Of a DNA stretch of 64,000 nucleotides, positions 1 to 7,127 are shown one piece after another (position 1 is the stretch's first letter; each line of letters begins with the position of its first letter). Origin of the DNA: Bacterioplanes sanyensis (lineage in GTDB: Bacteria; Pseudomonadota; Gammaproteobacteria; Pseudomonadales; Oceanobacteraceae); contig NZ_BMYY01000011.1 in assembly GCF_014652515.1 (NCBI RefSeq), forward strand, positions 1,652-65,651. Direction: 5' to 3'. The notes below the pieces were generated by a model. That model ran no database searches. It had not been told where the DNA came from and saw nothing but the letters and a program-made list of their open reading frames with translations. The position numbers and the translations under genes are program-made.

Positions 1-78
1 GCGTGACACTGCCATCATCCTCCCACTGACGGATAAAGTCGTACTTTATTTCATTTCTTTCGCAAAGAAGGCGCTGGC
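1..78 (-). CDS. IS3-family transposase OrfB, N-terminal fragment in the -1 frame (truncated by window)
   Basis: After the A AAA AAG heptamer at 85-79, the -1 frame stays open to the window edge and reads KYDFIRQWEDDGSVT, which looks like the beginning of IS3 OrfB integrase-type proteins. No ATG or GTG opens this frame here, so expression is expected only as the frameshifted OrfAB product. The DDE catalytic domain lies outside the window, so activity cannot be judged. Confidence 0.6.
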
Positions 79-336
79 CTTTTTTAGGATTTCCTTCTCT
101 GAGCGCAGCTCTTTATTTTCACGCCTCAAGCGCTTCAGCTCTGCGCGCTCATCGGCCGCTAAAGACTCGCCTGAAGCTTCGAGTTCCAGTTCTTTTTTCC
201 AGCGTCGAAGGTTGTTCTCACTGGTATCAACCGCCAGGGCTGCTTTGGCAAAGGAGTAGCCTTGCTCGGTAATCAAAGCTACTGCGTCTTTCTTGAACTC
301 AGGCGTAAACTTGCGCCGTTTTTTCTCTGTTGTCAT
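46..336 (-). CDS. IS3-family transposase OrfA (helix-turn-helix subunit)
   Basis: A 96-residue OrfA protein that binds the IS ends. Residues about 8-50 form the transposase HTH (RKFTPEFKKDAVALI, then NNLRRWKKELE). The C-terminal half is a Glu/Lys/Arg-rich leucine-zipper-like coiled coil (ELKRLRRENKELRSEKEIL) used for dimerisation. Length is normal for the family. Near the 3' end the minus strand reads A AAA AAG at 85-79, in the phase expected for IS3-type programmed -1 frameshifting, which would make an OrfAB fusion transposase. Confidence 0.9.
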   Translation of the reverse strand: MTTEKKRRKFTPEFKKDAVALITEQGYSFAKAALAVDTSENNLRRWKKELELEASGESLAADERAELKRLRRENKELRSEKEILKKASAFFAKEMK

Positions 337-403
337 CGTTCACCTCGGTTGGTATGAATACTATCTTAACGAGGTGTCCGGGTGAATTAGACCACTACAA
401 CAA

Positions 404-429
404 CCTCAAGGAGTGCATGGCGTTTAGCG
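404..429. repeat. Partial copy of the CCTCAAGGAG short repeat at the IS boundary
   Basis: The sequence CCTCAAGGAGTGCATGGCG is a diverged copy of the right part of the direct repeats at 3697-3743 and 3882-3928 (CCTCAAGGAG, G/C, GCATAGGG). Only this half is present; the left half may have been separated by the IS. Confidence 0.5.
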
Positions 430-582
430 AGGTGTTTGCATAGCTATCATGTTTCTGCCGGCTAAAAACCACTGCCTAATTGGCTGTCTATCTATTTCCC
501 TTATGTCTATAATTCCGCCCGAATTTTAGGCTGTATCAGTCTGATTTTTGCTCAATTCGATTCAAAATATATAAGGAATACC

Positions 583-2034
583 ATGAAAACAGTGATGTTT
601 TTCAGGTCGGCAGTTCTGCTGGCTGTCTCGCTGATGCTAACAGCATTCGCGCAAGCGGAAACCGCATTAGATCGCTACTTGGCAAAGGATGATGGCAAGT
701 TCGATTGGGAATATGTTCGCACAGAAGACAAGGGTTTTTACGTTGGCCATGAGGTATTGGTAACGTCTCAGCAGTGGCTGACGGAAAAAGAAACAACCCG
801 CCCGATCTGGCAGCACGATGTGATGTTTTACTTCCCTAAGAAGTTAGCGGATAAGCCGTATGGCAAGCTGGCTTGGCGTACCGATTCAGCCATTGTTTAC
901 GTGGCGGGTGGAACGCACTTGCGTGACTCTAAATTTGATGACTTGTTCGGCAAGGTGGCGGCAAAGTTTAATAAAATCGTGATTGAAGTTCGCCAGGTAC
1001 CCAATGAGCCTTGGTCTTATGTGGTCGATGGTGAAGGTGCCAAAGAAATGCAGGAAGACAATTTGGTCTCGCGCTCTTTTGAATTGTTCTTAGATACGGG
1101 CAATGAGGAATGGCCGCTGTATTTGCCGATGGTGAAATCCGTGGTGAAAGCCATGGATGCCAGTACTGAGTTTTTGGATGAATACCATGGCCTTTATGTT
1201 GACCGCTTTTCTATGGTGGGCGGCTCTAAGCGTGGTTGGACTACTTGGCTAACCGCCGCCGTTGATCATCGCGTACAAGGCATTGTGCCGGCGGTTATCG
1301 ACGTATTGGATATTGATAAGTCGCTGGAAAATCAGTACGAAGCCATTGGCGACTACTATCCAATCTTGCACACCTATACCGGCAAAAACTTGCCATGCCG
1401 TTTCAAAACCGAAGACGGTCAGAAGTTGCTCGACATCGTGGACCCGATCGAGTATCAGGACAGAATGGCCGGTCTGCCAAAATTCATTCTGAATGGTACC
1501 TCGGATGAGTTCTTTCAAAATACCAACAGTTTGAACTACTGGGACCAAGTGTCTGGCCCTAAGAACATTCGCTTTGTTCCTAATGCCAGTCACAATCTTC
1601 CAGAAGACGCCATTATGTCGGGCTTTGCATTTGCGAGTAAGGTGTTGGATCGCAATGGTCGACGCTCTGCGCCGCATATCTTTTGGGAAGCTGATCGCGA
1701 AAACAACGTATTGACTGTGTACTCTTCTAAGATCCCCATGAACGTTGAGTTTTGGACGGCTGATAACGAAACACTGGATTATCGTTTAAACGTCGCTGGC
1801 GATGAGGCTTGGAAGAGCAAGACGTTGCGCGCCAAGCATATGAAAGTCGAGTTTAAAGATCCGGATGGTGATGGCCGCTCTAAAATGTACTACGCATTTT
1901 CTAAGCCGCTCGAGGCACCTGAGTCGGGTTATCGTGCAAGCTTGTTTAGCTTAGACTTTGGCATGCAGACCTTTACCACCAGCATTCATATGACCCCTGA
2001 AGCGAAGCCGTATAGCGGTCTTCACTGTCAGTAA
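583..2034 (+). CDS. PhoPQ-activated pathogenicity-related (PqaA-like) exported protein
   Basis: A 483-residue exported protein of the PhoPQ_related family, whose Salmonella member PqaA is PhoP/PhoQ-induced and linked to antimicrobial peptide resistance. A classical signal peptide covers residues 1-25 (hydrophobic core, then AFAQA before ETALD). The body looks like an alpha/beta-hydrolase: GGSKRG with Ser215 as likely nucleophile, Asp308 in NGTSDEFF and His337 in NASHNLPEDA. Length matches the family. It starts at an ATG after an AT-rich leader with AAGGAA about 6 bases upstream, and ends before a hairpin terminator. It stands alone between an IS and an AT-rich gene, and no PhoP box was recognised. 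The enzymatic substrate is unknown. Confidence 0.85.
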   Translation: MKTVMFFRSAVLLAVSLMLTAFAQAETALDRYLAKDDGKFDWEYVRTEDKGFYVGHEVLVTSQQWLTEKETTRPIWQHDVMFYFPKKLADKPYGKLAWRTDSAIVYVAGGTHLRDSKFDDLFGKVAAKFNKIVIEVRQVPNEPWSYVVDGEGAKEMQEDNLVSRSFELFLDTGNEEWPLYLPMVKSVVKAMDASTEFLDEYHGLYVDRFSMVGGSKRGWTTWLTAAVDHRVQGIVPAVIDVLDIDKSLENQYEAIGDYYPILHTYTGKNLPCRFKTEDGQKLLDIVDPIEYQDRMAGLPKFILNGTSDEFFQNTNSLNYWDQVSGPKNIRFVPNASHNLPEDAIMSGFAFASKVLDRNGRRSAPHIFWEADRENNVLTVYSSKIPMNVEFWTADNETLDYRLNVAGDEAWKSKTLRAKHMKVEFKDPDGDGRSKMYYAFSKPLEAPESGYRASLFSLDFGMQTFTTSIHMTPEAKPYSGLHCQ

Positions 2035-2044
2035 TGTGATGGTT

Positions 2045-2073
2045 AAAACCCCGTAGCTAATACGAGGTTTTTA
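2045..2073 (+). terminator. Intrinsic terminator after the PqaA-like gene
   Basis: AAAACCCCG (2045-2053) can pair with CGAGGTTTT (2063-2071) with one mismatch, followed by further T residues, 10 bases after the stop codon. Confidence 0.7.
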
Positions 2074-2232
2074 TATGGTTAGGAGAGCATATATGATTCT
2101 TAATCTGACCAGTATTTGATCGTCAAGGCAATAGCTTTTTCTTTGATGCTGCCCCTGTGGTGACTGCCCGATTATTTTGTTTAGTGATGCTGCCTCGCTT
2201 TTATTTCTTAAATGCTTTGTTAACCCTATTGT

Positions 2233-3192
2233 TTACCAATTTATAAAATCAGTAACATTTTCTAGTCTTACGATCTCAGCTGTATGACCTAGTGTTGCAC
2301 TCCAGTATCTATTTCGCTCATCTTGTTGGCCGGCGCCATCCCACTCAATAACTCGTATAGATTTTGCAGTTAAATATGGACGAAGAAGCAGGTTTAGGTG
2401 TTTGTCTAGGCCTGAATATCCAAATAGTATTATTTCATCGGCCTCAGAAAGAGCAAACTGTAAGTAATCCCAGTATGTTGATAAAACATGAGAGGCTGCA
2501 ATAACAGATGGCTTATGCTTTACATGGGTCAAGACTATATGCTCGCTAGCCTCATTCCTGTCGACAGTTAATTGGTTTCGACTTAGCTTCGATGTTTGTT
2601 GGCCGTCATTAACGAAAAGAGGGGAGCCGTGGAGGTGCAGGTAGTATCCGTATTTTTTATCGTACTTACGCTCAAGTGCATCGGGTGAAAAACCACTATT
2701 CAACATCCCATCAACTAAATAGCCGTCATAGCCAGTGACAATATCATTGTCTATGAAAGAATTGTATAGCAATTTGTCATAGTTGAGCGTTGCAACATGT
2801 GAACGAGTATTTTTGATGAAATTAACAAGGTTGTTTTCGAACTGGTCAGGTAAGTTTCCATCATAGTTGTGGAGTTTAGTTGCTACTTTATGAATGTATT
2901 GGGCTGTAATTTCAGGAAAACCCCGGCCGTCCTCAGTAAGCCAGTGAACATCTCCTTGTCCAATTCGATTTAGAGCTTTGCAGTACGTAACAGCTTGGTG
3001 CAAGGTGTCTAGTTCATGCTCGCCTTTTGGAGCTCCCGTGCGCCCAAGGCATCGTTCAATTAATTGCTTCTGCTCCGGTGTTAAGAAATTTTCTTTATTC
3101 CATATGTCTTCAAGTGCTGTCGTTAATGAAAAGTGATCAGGGTCTAAAGCCATTCCCAATCCATTTCCAAATATTATTAATTTTCTACTCAT
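2233..3192 (-). CDS. SIR2-like protein (possible NADase, DUF4917/AbiH-like), candidate defence gene
   Basis: A 319-residue soluble protein with the motif series of divergent bacterial SIR2-like proteins: an N-terminal nucleotide-binding loop IIFGNGLGMA (6-15), TLNYDK (135-140), LHLHGS (185-190) and LFGYSGLDKHLN (256-267). Related SIR2-like proteins act as NAD-degrading effectors in Thoeris, SIR2-HerA and DSR defence systems, and AbiH/DUF4917 proteins share the GNG opening. The gene is clearly richer in A+T than its neighbours, stands alone, and sits between an IS-flanked gene and a repeat-rich spacer, all of which suggests horizontal acquisition. No HerA, TIR or STAND partner is visible. A perfect palindrome lies 27 bases upstream of the ATG. 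NADase activity and a defence role are inferences. Confidence 0.7.
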   Translation of the reverse strand: MSRKLIIFGNGLGMALDPDHFSLTTALEDIWNKENFLTPEQKQLIERCLGRTGAPKGEHELDTLHQAVTYCKALNRIGQGDVHWLTEDGRGFPEITAQYIHKVATKLHNYDGNLPDQFENNLVNFIKNTRSHVATLNYDKLLYNSFIDNDIVTGYDGYLVDGMLNSGFSPDALERKYDKKYGYYLHLHGSPLFVNDGQQTSKLSRNQLTVDRNEASEHIVLTHVKHKPSVIAASHVLSTYWDYLQFALSEADEIILFGYSGLDKHLNLLLRPYLTAKSIRVIEWDGAGQQDERNRYWSATLGHTAEIVRLENVTDFINW

Positions 3193-3218
3193 TTTATTAC
3201 CTTGGCATCATCAATTAG

Positions 3219-3237
3219 GGCCAATAGACTATTGGCC
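3219..3237. promoter_or_regulatory. Perfect 19-bp palindrome upstream of the SIR2-like gene
   Basis: GGCCAATAG-A-CTATTGGCC is a perfect inverted repeat with a one-base centre, 27 bases upstream of the ATG at 3192. The position suits an operator or a 5'-leader hairpin controlling that gene. No regulator family could be assigned. Confidence 0.5.
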
Positions 3238-3540
3238 TTAGTGTCAGCCTTTCCAGCTGGAATTATTCGAGGACTTTCTACTAGTCCATTGAGTCACGAT
3301 TGGATATCCCTGTTTTTCTCATATTTCCTATTGGAAAAGTGTGCCTGCCTAGTTTTCAGGCCAACAGTGGTATCAAAGCTAAGCGACAATTATCAGTGTT
3401 TTGATGTTATTGATAATTAAGCTACCAGGAAGGAATTCTGCTCGCAAGGCTGTCAAGCGACATAGTATGTCGGTAGCTTTCGCACGGTATTCATTCTAAG
3501 ATTTGAACTCGCTCTCGCGCCTAGGTTCTCCGCGCCTTAG

Positions 3541-3673
3541 CAGGCCGCCTGAGTTGGCAATGGCTGTGCCCGTAGGGGCTGCCCGGACGGCAGCACCAGC
3601 CAACATCCTGCTTGGATGCAGGCTGTTGGCGTTGCGGCGACCACAGCATTGGCAACTCAGGATTCACGGCCTG
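3541..3673. repeat. Nested inverted-repeat (cruciform/structured RNA-like) element
   Basis: The outer arms pair over two blocks: CAGGCCG (3541-3547) with CGGCCTG (3667-3673), and CCTGAGTTG..CAATG..CTGTG (about 3549-3568) with its complement at 3642-3661. Inside are two more hairpins: GCTGCC/GGCAGC within 3579-3595, and GCCAACATCCTGC (3599-3611) with GCAGGCTGTTGGC (3618-3630), 12 of 13 paired. The result is a four-way, tRNA- or attC-like fold. No transposase is present, so a MITE, a repeat-type palindrome or a structured RNA are all possible. Confidence 0.6.
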
Positions 3674-3696
3674 CGCAGCGCAAAGCAGGGAGCTCG

Positions 3697-3743
3697 CCCG
3701 CCCGGCGTGAGGGATAAGATCCCTCAAGGAGGGCATAGGGCTT
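3697..3743. repeat. Direct repeat copy 1
   Basis: The core CCCGGCGTGAGGGATAA is shared exactly with copy 2 at 3882-3928, followed by CCTCAAGGAG, G/C, GCATAGGG. This copy has three extra bases, giving the small perfect hairpin GAGGGAT-AAG-ATCCCTC (about 3709-3725). Confidence 0.65.
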
Positions 3744-3768
3744 AGAGAATTTTAAAGCTATCTACGTT

Positions 3769-3854
3769 GTTTCTGCTGCGTTAAAAAGCTCAAAAAATGC
3801 TCACATATTACAGGTAAGCTGCGCTTTTTTTATTACTTTTCGCCTAGCAGAAAC
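3769..3854. repeat. Hairpin element with GTTTCTGCT / AGCAGAAAC arms
   Basis: The nine-base arms GTTTCTGCT (3769-3777) and AGCAGAAAC (3846-3854) are perfect complements. The interior has an A-rich left side and a GCGCTTTTTTT right side that can partly pair. The element sits between the two direct repeats. It resembles intergenic dispersed repeats of marine gammaproteobacteria, but that is a recollection, not a search. Confidence 0.55.
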
Positions 3855-3881
3855 TGCCTCGATGTACGCTTTCAGTCGTTT

Positions 3882-3928
3882 GCCTGCCCGGCGTGAGGGA
3901 TAACCTCAAGGAGCGCATAGGGTTTGGC
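3882..3928. repeat. Direct repeat copy 2
   Basis: Second copy of the CCCGGCGTGAGGGATAA...CCTCAAGGAG repeat, with GAGG-GATAA-CCTC as a shorter hairpin. It ends just before the stop codon of the MFS gene. Confidence 0.65.
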
Positions 3929-3937
3929 GTTTGGAGG

Positions 3938-5188
3938 TTACGTGCCTTCGCTCGTTCTCCGCAGTGCCGGGTAGTGTTTGGGGTTATAGCGGCTTATCAA
4001 GACGATCACCAAAGCATACATAAGCGCCAGCACCAGCCAGGCGTTATTAAAGCTGCCTAAATAATCCCTCAGTGCGCCCATTAATAACGGCATAAAGGCA
4101 GCCAAGCTATAGCCATAGCCTTGCACTAATGCAGTCAGCGCTCCGGCTTTTTGCGCGTCGGGGTGGTGGTCCATGGTGATGATCATGACCAGTGGAAACT
4201 GACCACCAATGCCTAAACCCAGCAAGGTCATGGGAATCCACACGCTGGCGTGTGAGGGCGCCAACGCCAGCCAGAGAAAGCCGCTGATGGACAGTGCCAG
4301 CACGGTAAATAATGCCCAGCGTCGATCATCGCTGCGGCTGGCCAGGTAAGGGAAAATAAAACCCGCCACCACTTCGATGGCGGTCAAATAGCCTAGCCAC
4401 AAACCCGACTGGGTCGCATCCAAGCCTTGGTCGAGTAAAAACGGCGGCAACCAGGCCAATACGCAGACGTAGCCGGCGGCGGCCAGCGTAAACGTGGTCG
4501 TCAGCGACAGCAAACGCGGTGTGGCCAGCCAGTAAGCTTGGGCTGGCACAGAGCCTGGGGTGGGGAATGCGTCGCGCCAATCCGACCAAATAAATAGGGC
4601 GATGATGGCCACCACGGCCCAGCTGGCCAGGGCTAAGTGCCAGTTGTCGCTCCATTGGAATACATAGGGCGTTAAACTGGCGGCGCAAGCGGCACCGGCC
4701 ATGATGGCGGCCACGTAAAAGCCCATAATTCGGGCGCTGTGCGGGCCGGCCAGTTGTTTGATCACAACCGGCATGGCGGCCTGAATGACGGCGATGCCGG
4801 CACCTGCCAGCAGCGAGGTCAGCACCAATAAAGCAAAGTTCCATTGACCAACATCCACGCCGCGAAGGCCATTGGCCAGCAGTAATAAACCCAGTGAAAG
4901 CTGTATTAAGCGATGGGTGCTTATGTGTTGGCGAAGTTTAAGAGTGAGAAAACACCCCAGCCCCATGGCCAATACAGGCAACAAGGTCAGCCAGGAAAGG
5001 GCGGTGTAGTTGAGCTGCAAGTCGGCTTGTAAGGTGTCTGCCAATGGCCCAATGGCGGCCAGGGCCGGGCGCAAGTTAAGGCCAATCAGCATGGCGACGG
5101 CCATCAGTTTCCAGTGTGAGCTGGGCGCGTGTGCAGCGGCGCGCTCGGCGGTGGGTAAAAGTGACGCGTTGGTTATAACCCTCGTCAT
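3938..5188 (-). CDS. MFS transporter, CynX/NimT type
   Basis: A 416-residue inner-membrane protein with about 12 hydrophobic segments, of the CynX/NimT branch of the major facilitator superfamily (cyanate/2-nitroimidazole type). Family signals include LIGLNLRPALAAIGPL in the first transmembrane segment and GLGIGGQFPL in the C-terminal half. The ATG at 5188 is preferred over the in-frame TTG at 5203 because GAGAAG lies 7 bases upstream and the protein then starts like its relatives. It is divergent from soxR, and a 19-bp-spaced promoter containing a SoxR-type box faces it. The likely role is export of a redox-active or toxic compound under SoxR control; the substrate is not known. Confidence 0.85.
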   Translation of the reverse strand: MTRVITNASLLPTAERAAAHAPSSHWKLMAVAMLIGLNLRPALAAIGPLADTLQADLQLNYTALSWLTLLPVLAMGLGCFLTLKLRQHISTHRLIQLSLGLLLLANGLRGVDVGQWNFALLVLTSLLAGAGIAVIQAAMPVVIKQLAGPHSARIMGFYVAAIMAGAACAASLTPYVFQWSDNWHLALASWAVVAIIALFIWSDWRDAFPTPGSVPAQAYWLATPRLLSLTTTFTLAAAGYVCVLAWLPPFLLDQGLDATQSGLWLGYLTAIEVVAGFIFPYLASRSDDRRWALFTVLALSISGFLWLALAPSHASVWIPMTLLGLGIGGQFPLVMIITMDHHPDAQKAGALTALVQGYGYSLAAFMPLLMGALRDYLGSFNNAWLVLALMYALVIVLISRYNPKHYPALRRTSEGT

Positions 5189-5220
5189 AAATAGTCTTCT
5201 CAATAAGTTAAGTTGGCGCT

Positions 5221-5251
5221 ACTCTAAAAGCTCAATATAACTTGAGGTCAA
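5221..5251 (-). promoter_or_regulatory. SoxR-type promoter of the MFS gene
   Basis: On the minus strand, -35 TTGACC (5251-5246) and -10 TAGAGT (5226-5221) are separated by 19 bases, the over-long spacer typical of MerR-family-activated promoters. The spacer region (5230-5247, plus strand) reads GCTCAATATAACTTGAGG, matching the enterobacterial soxS box CCTCAAGTTAACTTGAGG at 15 of 18 positions. The promoter fires towards the MFS gene; the same site could autoregulate soxR. Confidence 0.8.
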
Positions 5252-5255
5252 CAAG

Positions 5256-5693
5256 ATGGTGAAACCACTCGCCGCCAGCAAAAGTGCGCTCAGTGTGGGG
5301 GATGTGGCACAGCGCTGTGATATTCCGGTGTCGACGGTGCATTTTTATGAGGCCCAAGGCTTGATAAAGAGCTGGCGTAACAATGCCAACCACCGCCGTT
5401 ACAGTCGCCATGTGCTGCGGCGCATTGCGGTGATTAAAGTCGCACAGCGCACGGGCATTGCATTGAAAGACATTCACCAGGCTTTGGCTGTGTTGCCGCA
5501 AGACAAAGCACCGAGTGCTGAACAGTGGCAAGCGATGTCGCGCCAGTGGCAACAATTGCTGCAACAAAAAATCGCCGACCTAACCCTACTGCAAACGCAA
5601 CTCGACAGTTGCATTGGCTGTGGCTGTCTATCCTTAGCCGACTGCCCGCTGCGCAACCCAGAGGATTGCCGTGCCGTGCAGGAATCGCCATAG
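5256..5693 (+). CDS. soxR: Redox-sensitive transcriptional activator SoxR
   Basis: A 145-residue MerR-family regulator that senses redox-cycling compounds through a [2Fe-2S] cluster. An N-terminal winged HTH (about 14-60: LSVGDVAQRCDIPVSTVHFY) is followed by the dimerisation helix. The cluster ligands are Cys119, Cys122, Cys124 and Cys130 in CIGCGCLSLADCPLRNP, the same spacing and numbering as I recall for E. coli SoxR. It is transcribed divergently from the MFS gene, with a SoxR box in the 67-bp gap. No soxS is visible, as in non-enteric bacteria where SoxR directly controls transporters and oxidoreductases. Confidence 0.95.
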   Translation: MVKPLAASKSALSVGDVAQRCDIPVSTVHFYEAQGLIKSWRNNANHRRYSRHVLRRIAVIKVAQRTGIALKDIHQALAVLPQDKAPSAEQWQAMSRQWQQLLQQKIADLTLLQTQLDSCIGCGCLSLADCPLRNPEDCRAVQESP

Positions 5694-6066
5694 CACTCCA
5701 ACTCGGTGTCGCTGGTTTTTGCTGAGCGGCACACAAAGCTCGTGATTTTGAGTTCGCTGGTGATCCAGGGCGGGCGCCGGGTTACTTAAAGGTGCCTTTG
5801 GTAAAAAGGCGCCTTTGATAAACCTGTTATTGTTCGCGTACTGGCATAGATTGTTCACTACTGGCCAGCCGTTACCGATTGCGGGTAATGTAGCGCCTCC
5901 TGCGGCTCCGCACGCTGGCCGGGGCTGTGTGGGCGCGATGTTGGCGTCCATTCGTCGTAGGTTTTCATCATTCATAGTCTGTGGGCTAAGGCTTTATTAC
6001 CGCACCGAACGCGGCCGGGCGCGGTGGCCAGGTCAACACAGAAAACGCAGAGCTAGAGGCACAGGT
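5694..6066. other. Intergenic region upstream of the RND adaptor gene
   Basis: The region is 373 bases. The reading frame of the adaptor stays open back to 5815, but that extension has no signal-peptide character or homology and is treated as non-coding. A hairpin AAAGGTGCCTTT (5788-5799) / AAAGGCGCCTTT (5805-5816) about 95 bases after soxR could end soxR transcription, though it lacks a clear T-run. No convincing promoter or operator was identified. Confidence 0.5.
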
Positions 6067-7113
6067 ATGCAATTTCCGCTATTTAAGGGGTTGTTCCCGA
6101 CATTCATGATGGCACTGACAGTCGTCAGTGGCACGGCCACGGCCGCCGAACGGCCTCCCATGCCGGTCGAAGCCCAAGTGGTTAACGCTGAAACGGTGAG
6201 CCGCACGATTGAACTCGTTGGCTCCTTAAGTGCCGACGAGAGCGTCACCATCAGCCCGGAAGTGGCAGGGCGCATCAGCAAAATTCATTTTCAAGAAGGT
6301 CAAGCGGTGCAAGCCGGCGATGTGCTGTTTACCTTAGACAGCTCCATCGAACGGGCGCAGTTGGCGCAGGCGCAAGCCAGCCGAGCGCTCAATGAGTTGG
6401 AATATCGTCGTGCCAGTGAGCTGTTAAAAAAGAACGTCGGCAGCGCCACCGACCGTGATGCCGCACTGGCCAAACTGCGTATCGACGAAGCGGAAGTTGA
6501 GCTGGCACGCGAGCGTGTCGCCAAAATGACGTTAACCGCACCGTTTGCTGGCGTGATGGGGCTGCGTCAGGTCAGCGTTGGCAAATACGTCTCGCCCGGC
6601 GAAGCCATGGCGCCTTTGGTGGCTACTAATCCGTTGAAGCTCGAGTTTCGCGTGCCAGAAGTGTACGTGCGTGAGTTGAGCGAAGGCCTGTCAGTAGCGG
6701 TCAGCGTTGATGCCTTGCCCGGTGAGAAATTCCAAGGCGAAATTTACGCCATTTCTCCCGCCGTGGATGTTAATGGCCGCAGCTTTAAAGTCTTGGCGGC
6801 CATTAATAATGACGCTGGGCTGTTAAAGCCGGGCTTGTTTGCCCGCGTCGAGTTAAACCTGGCGGACATCGACAACGCCCTGATGGTGCTCGAAGAAGCC
6901 TTGGTGCCCCAGGGCAAGCAGCAACTGATTTATAAGCTGGTCGATGGCAAGGTGCAGATTAACCCGGTCACCGTTGGTTTGCGCCAACAAGGTCGCGCTC
7001 GCATCACCTCAGGTGTGGCCGCTGGCGACATTGTGGTCACCGCCGGTCAAATGAAACTGCAACCGGGTGCGCCTGCTGTGCCTGTTAACTTGCCTCAGCC
7101 TGAGCAGCAATAA
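6067..7113 (+). CDS. RND efflux pump periplasmic adaptor (membrane fusion protein)
   Basis: A 348-residue MFP/HlyD-family adaptor bridging an inner-membrane RND pump to an outer-membrane channel. It starts with an exported N-terminus (MQFPLFKGLFPTFMMALTVV, cleavage probably near ATAAE). It continues with the barrel-sandwich (lipoyl-like) half GRISKIHFQEGQAVQAGDVLF, a short alpha-hairpin (LAQAQASRALNELEYRRASE...), the second lipoyl half LTAPFAGVMGLRQVSVGKYV, and beta-barrel and membrane-proximal domains. The ATG at 6067 is chosen for the AGAGG upstream and the signal sequence. The stop is 14 bases before the pump gene, so they form one operon. No outer-membrane channel gene follows. Confidence 0.9.
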   Translation: MQFPLFKGLFPTFMMALTVVSGTATAAERPPMPVEAQVVNAETVSRTIELVGSLSADESVTISPEVAGRISKIHFQEGQAVQAGDVLFTLDSSIERAQLAQAQASRALNELEYRRASELLKKNVGSATDRDAALAKLRIDEAEVELARERVAKMTLTAPFAGVMGLRQVSVGKYVSPGEAMAPLVATNPLKLEFRVPEVYVRELSEGLSVAVSVDALPGEKFQGEIYAISPAVDVNGRSFKVLAAINNDAGLLKPGLFARVELNLADIDNALMVLEEALVPQGKQQLIYKLVDGKVQINPVTVGLRQQGRARITSGVAAGDIVVTAGQMKLQPGAPAVPVNLPQPEQQ

Positions 7114-7127
7114 GGAGCTGACACTTT

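Larger units (their letters stand above)
1..399 (-). mobile_element. IS3-family insertion sequence, 5' portion only
   Basis: The segment carries orfA and the start of the orfB frame of an IS3-type element, read leftwards and cut by the window start. The outer end is probably near 399: on the minus strand the sequence there begins TGTAGTGGTCTAATTCACCC, a TG start typical of IS terminal repeats. The other end is outside the window, so neither the inverted repeat pair nor the target duplication can be confirmed. Immediately outside the end (from 404) is a partial copy of a short repeat that also occurs near 3697 and 3882. Confidence 0.75.
3193..3937. other. Gene-free accessory spacer rich in hairpins and short repeats
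   Basis: No convincing coding region was found in these 745 bases. The spacer holds the palindrome at 3219-3237, a nested inverted-repeat element at 3541-3673, a hairpin element at 3769-3854, and two direct repeats (3697-3743 and 3882-3928) that bracket the latter. Composition changes along it: AT-rich up to about 3480, then GC-rich. It marks the boundary between the accessory segment and the MFS/soxR genes. Confidence 0.7.

Noticed and set aside
3202-3745. Short open frames in the 3193-3937 spacer
   Set aside because: They lack ribosome binding sites and protein-like composition, and overlap the inverted repeats, which explain the sequence better.
5815-6066. N-terminal extension of the RND adaptor frame
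   Set aside because: The extension is Arg-rich with no similarity, whereas the ATG at 6067 starts a standard signal peptide with a ribosome binding site.
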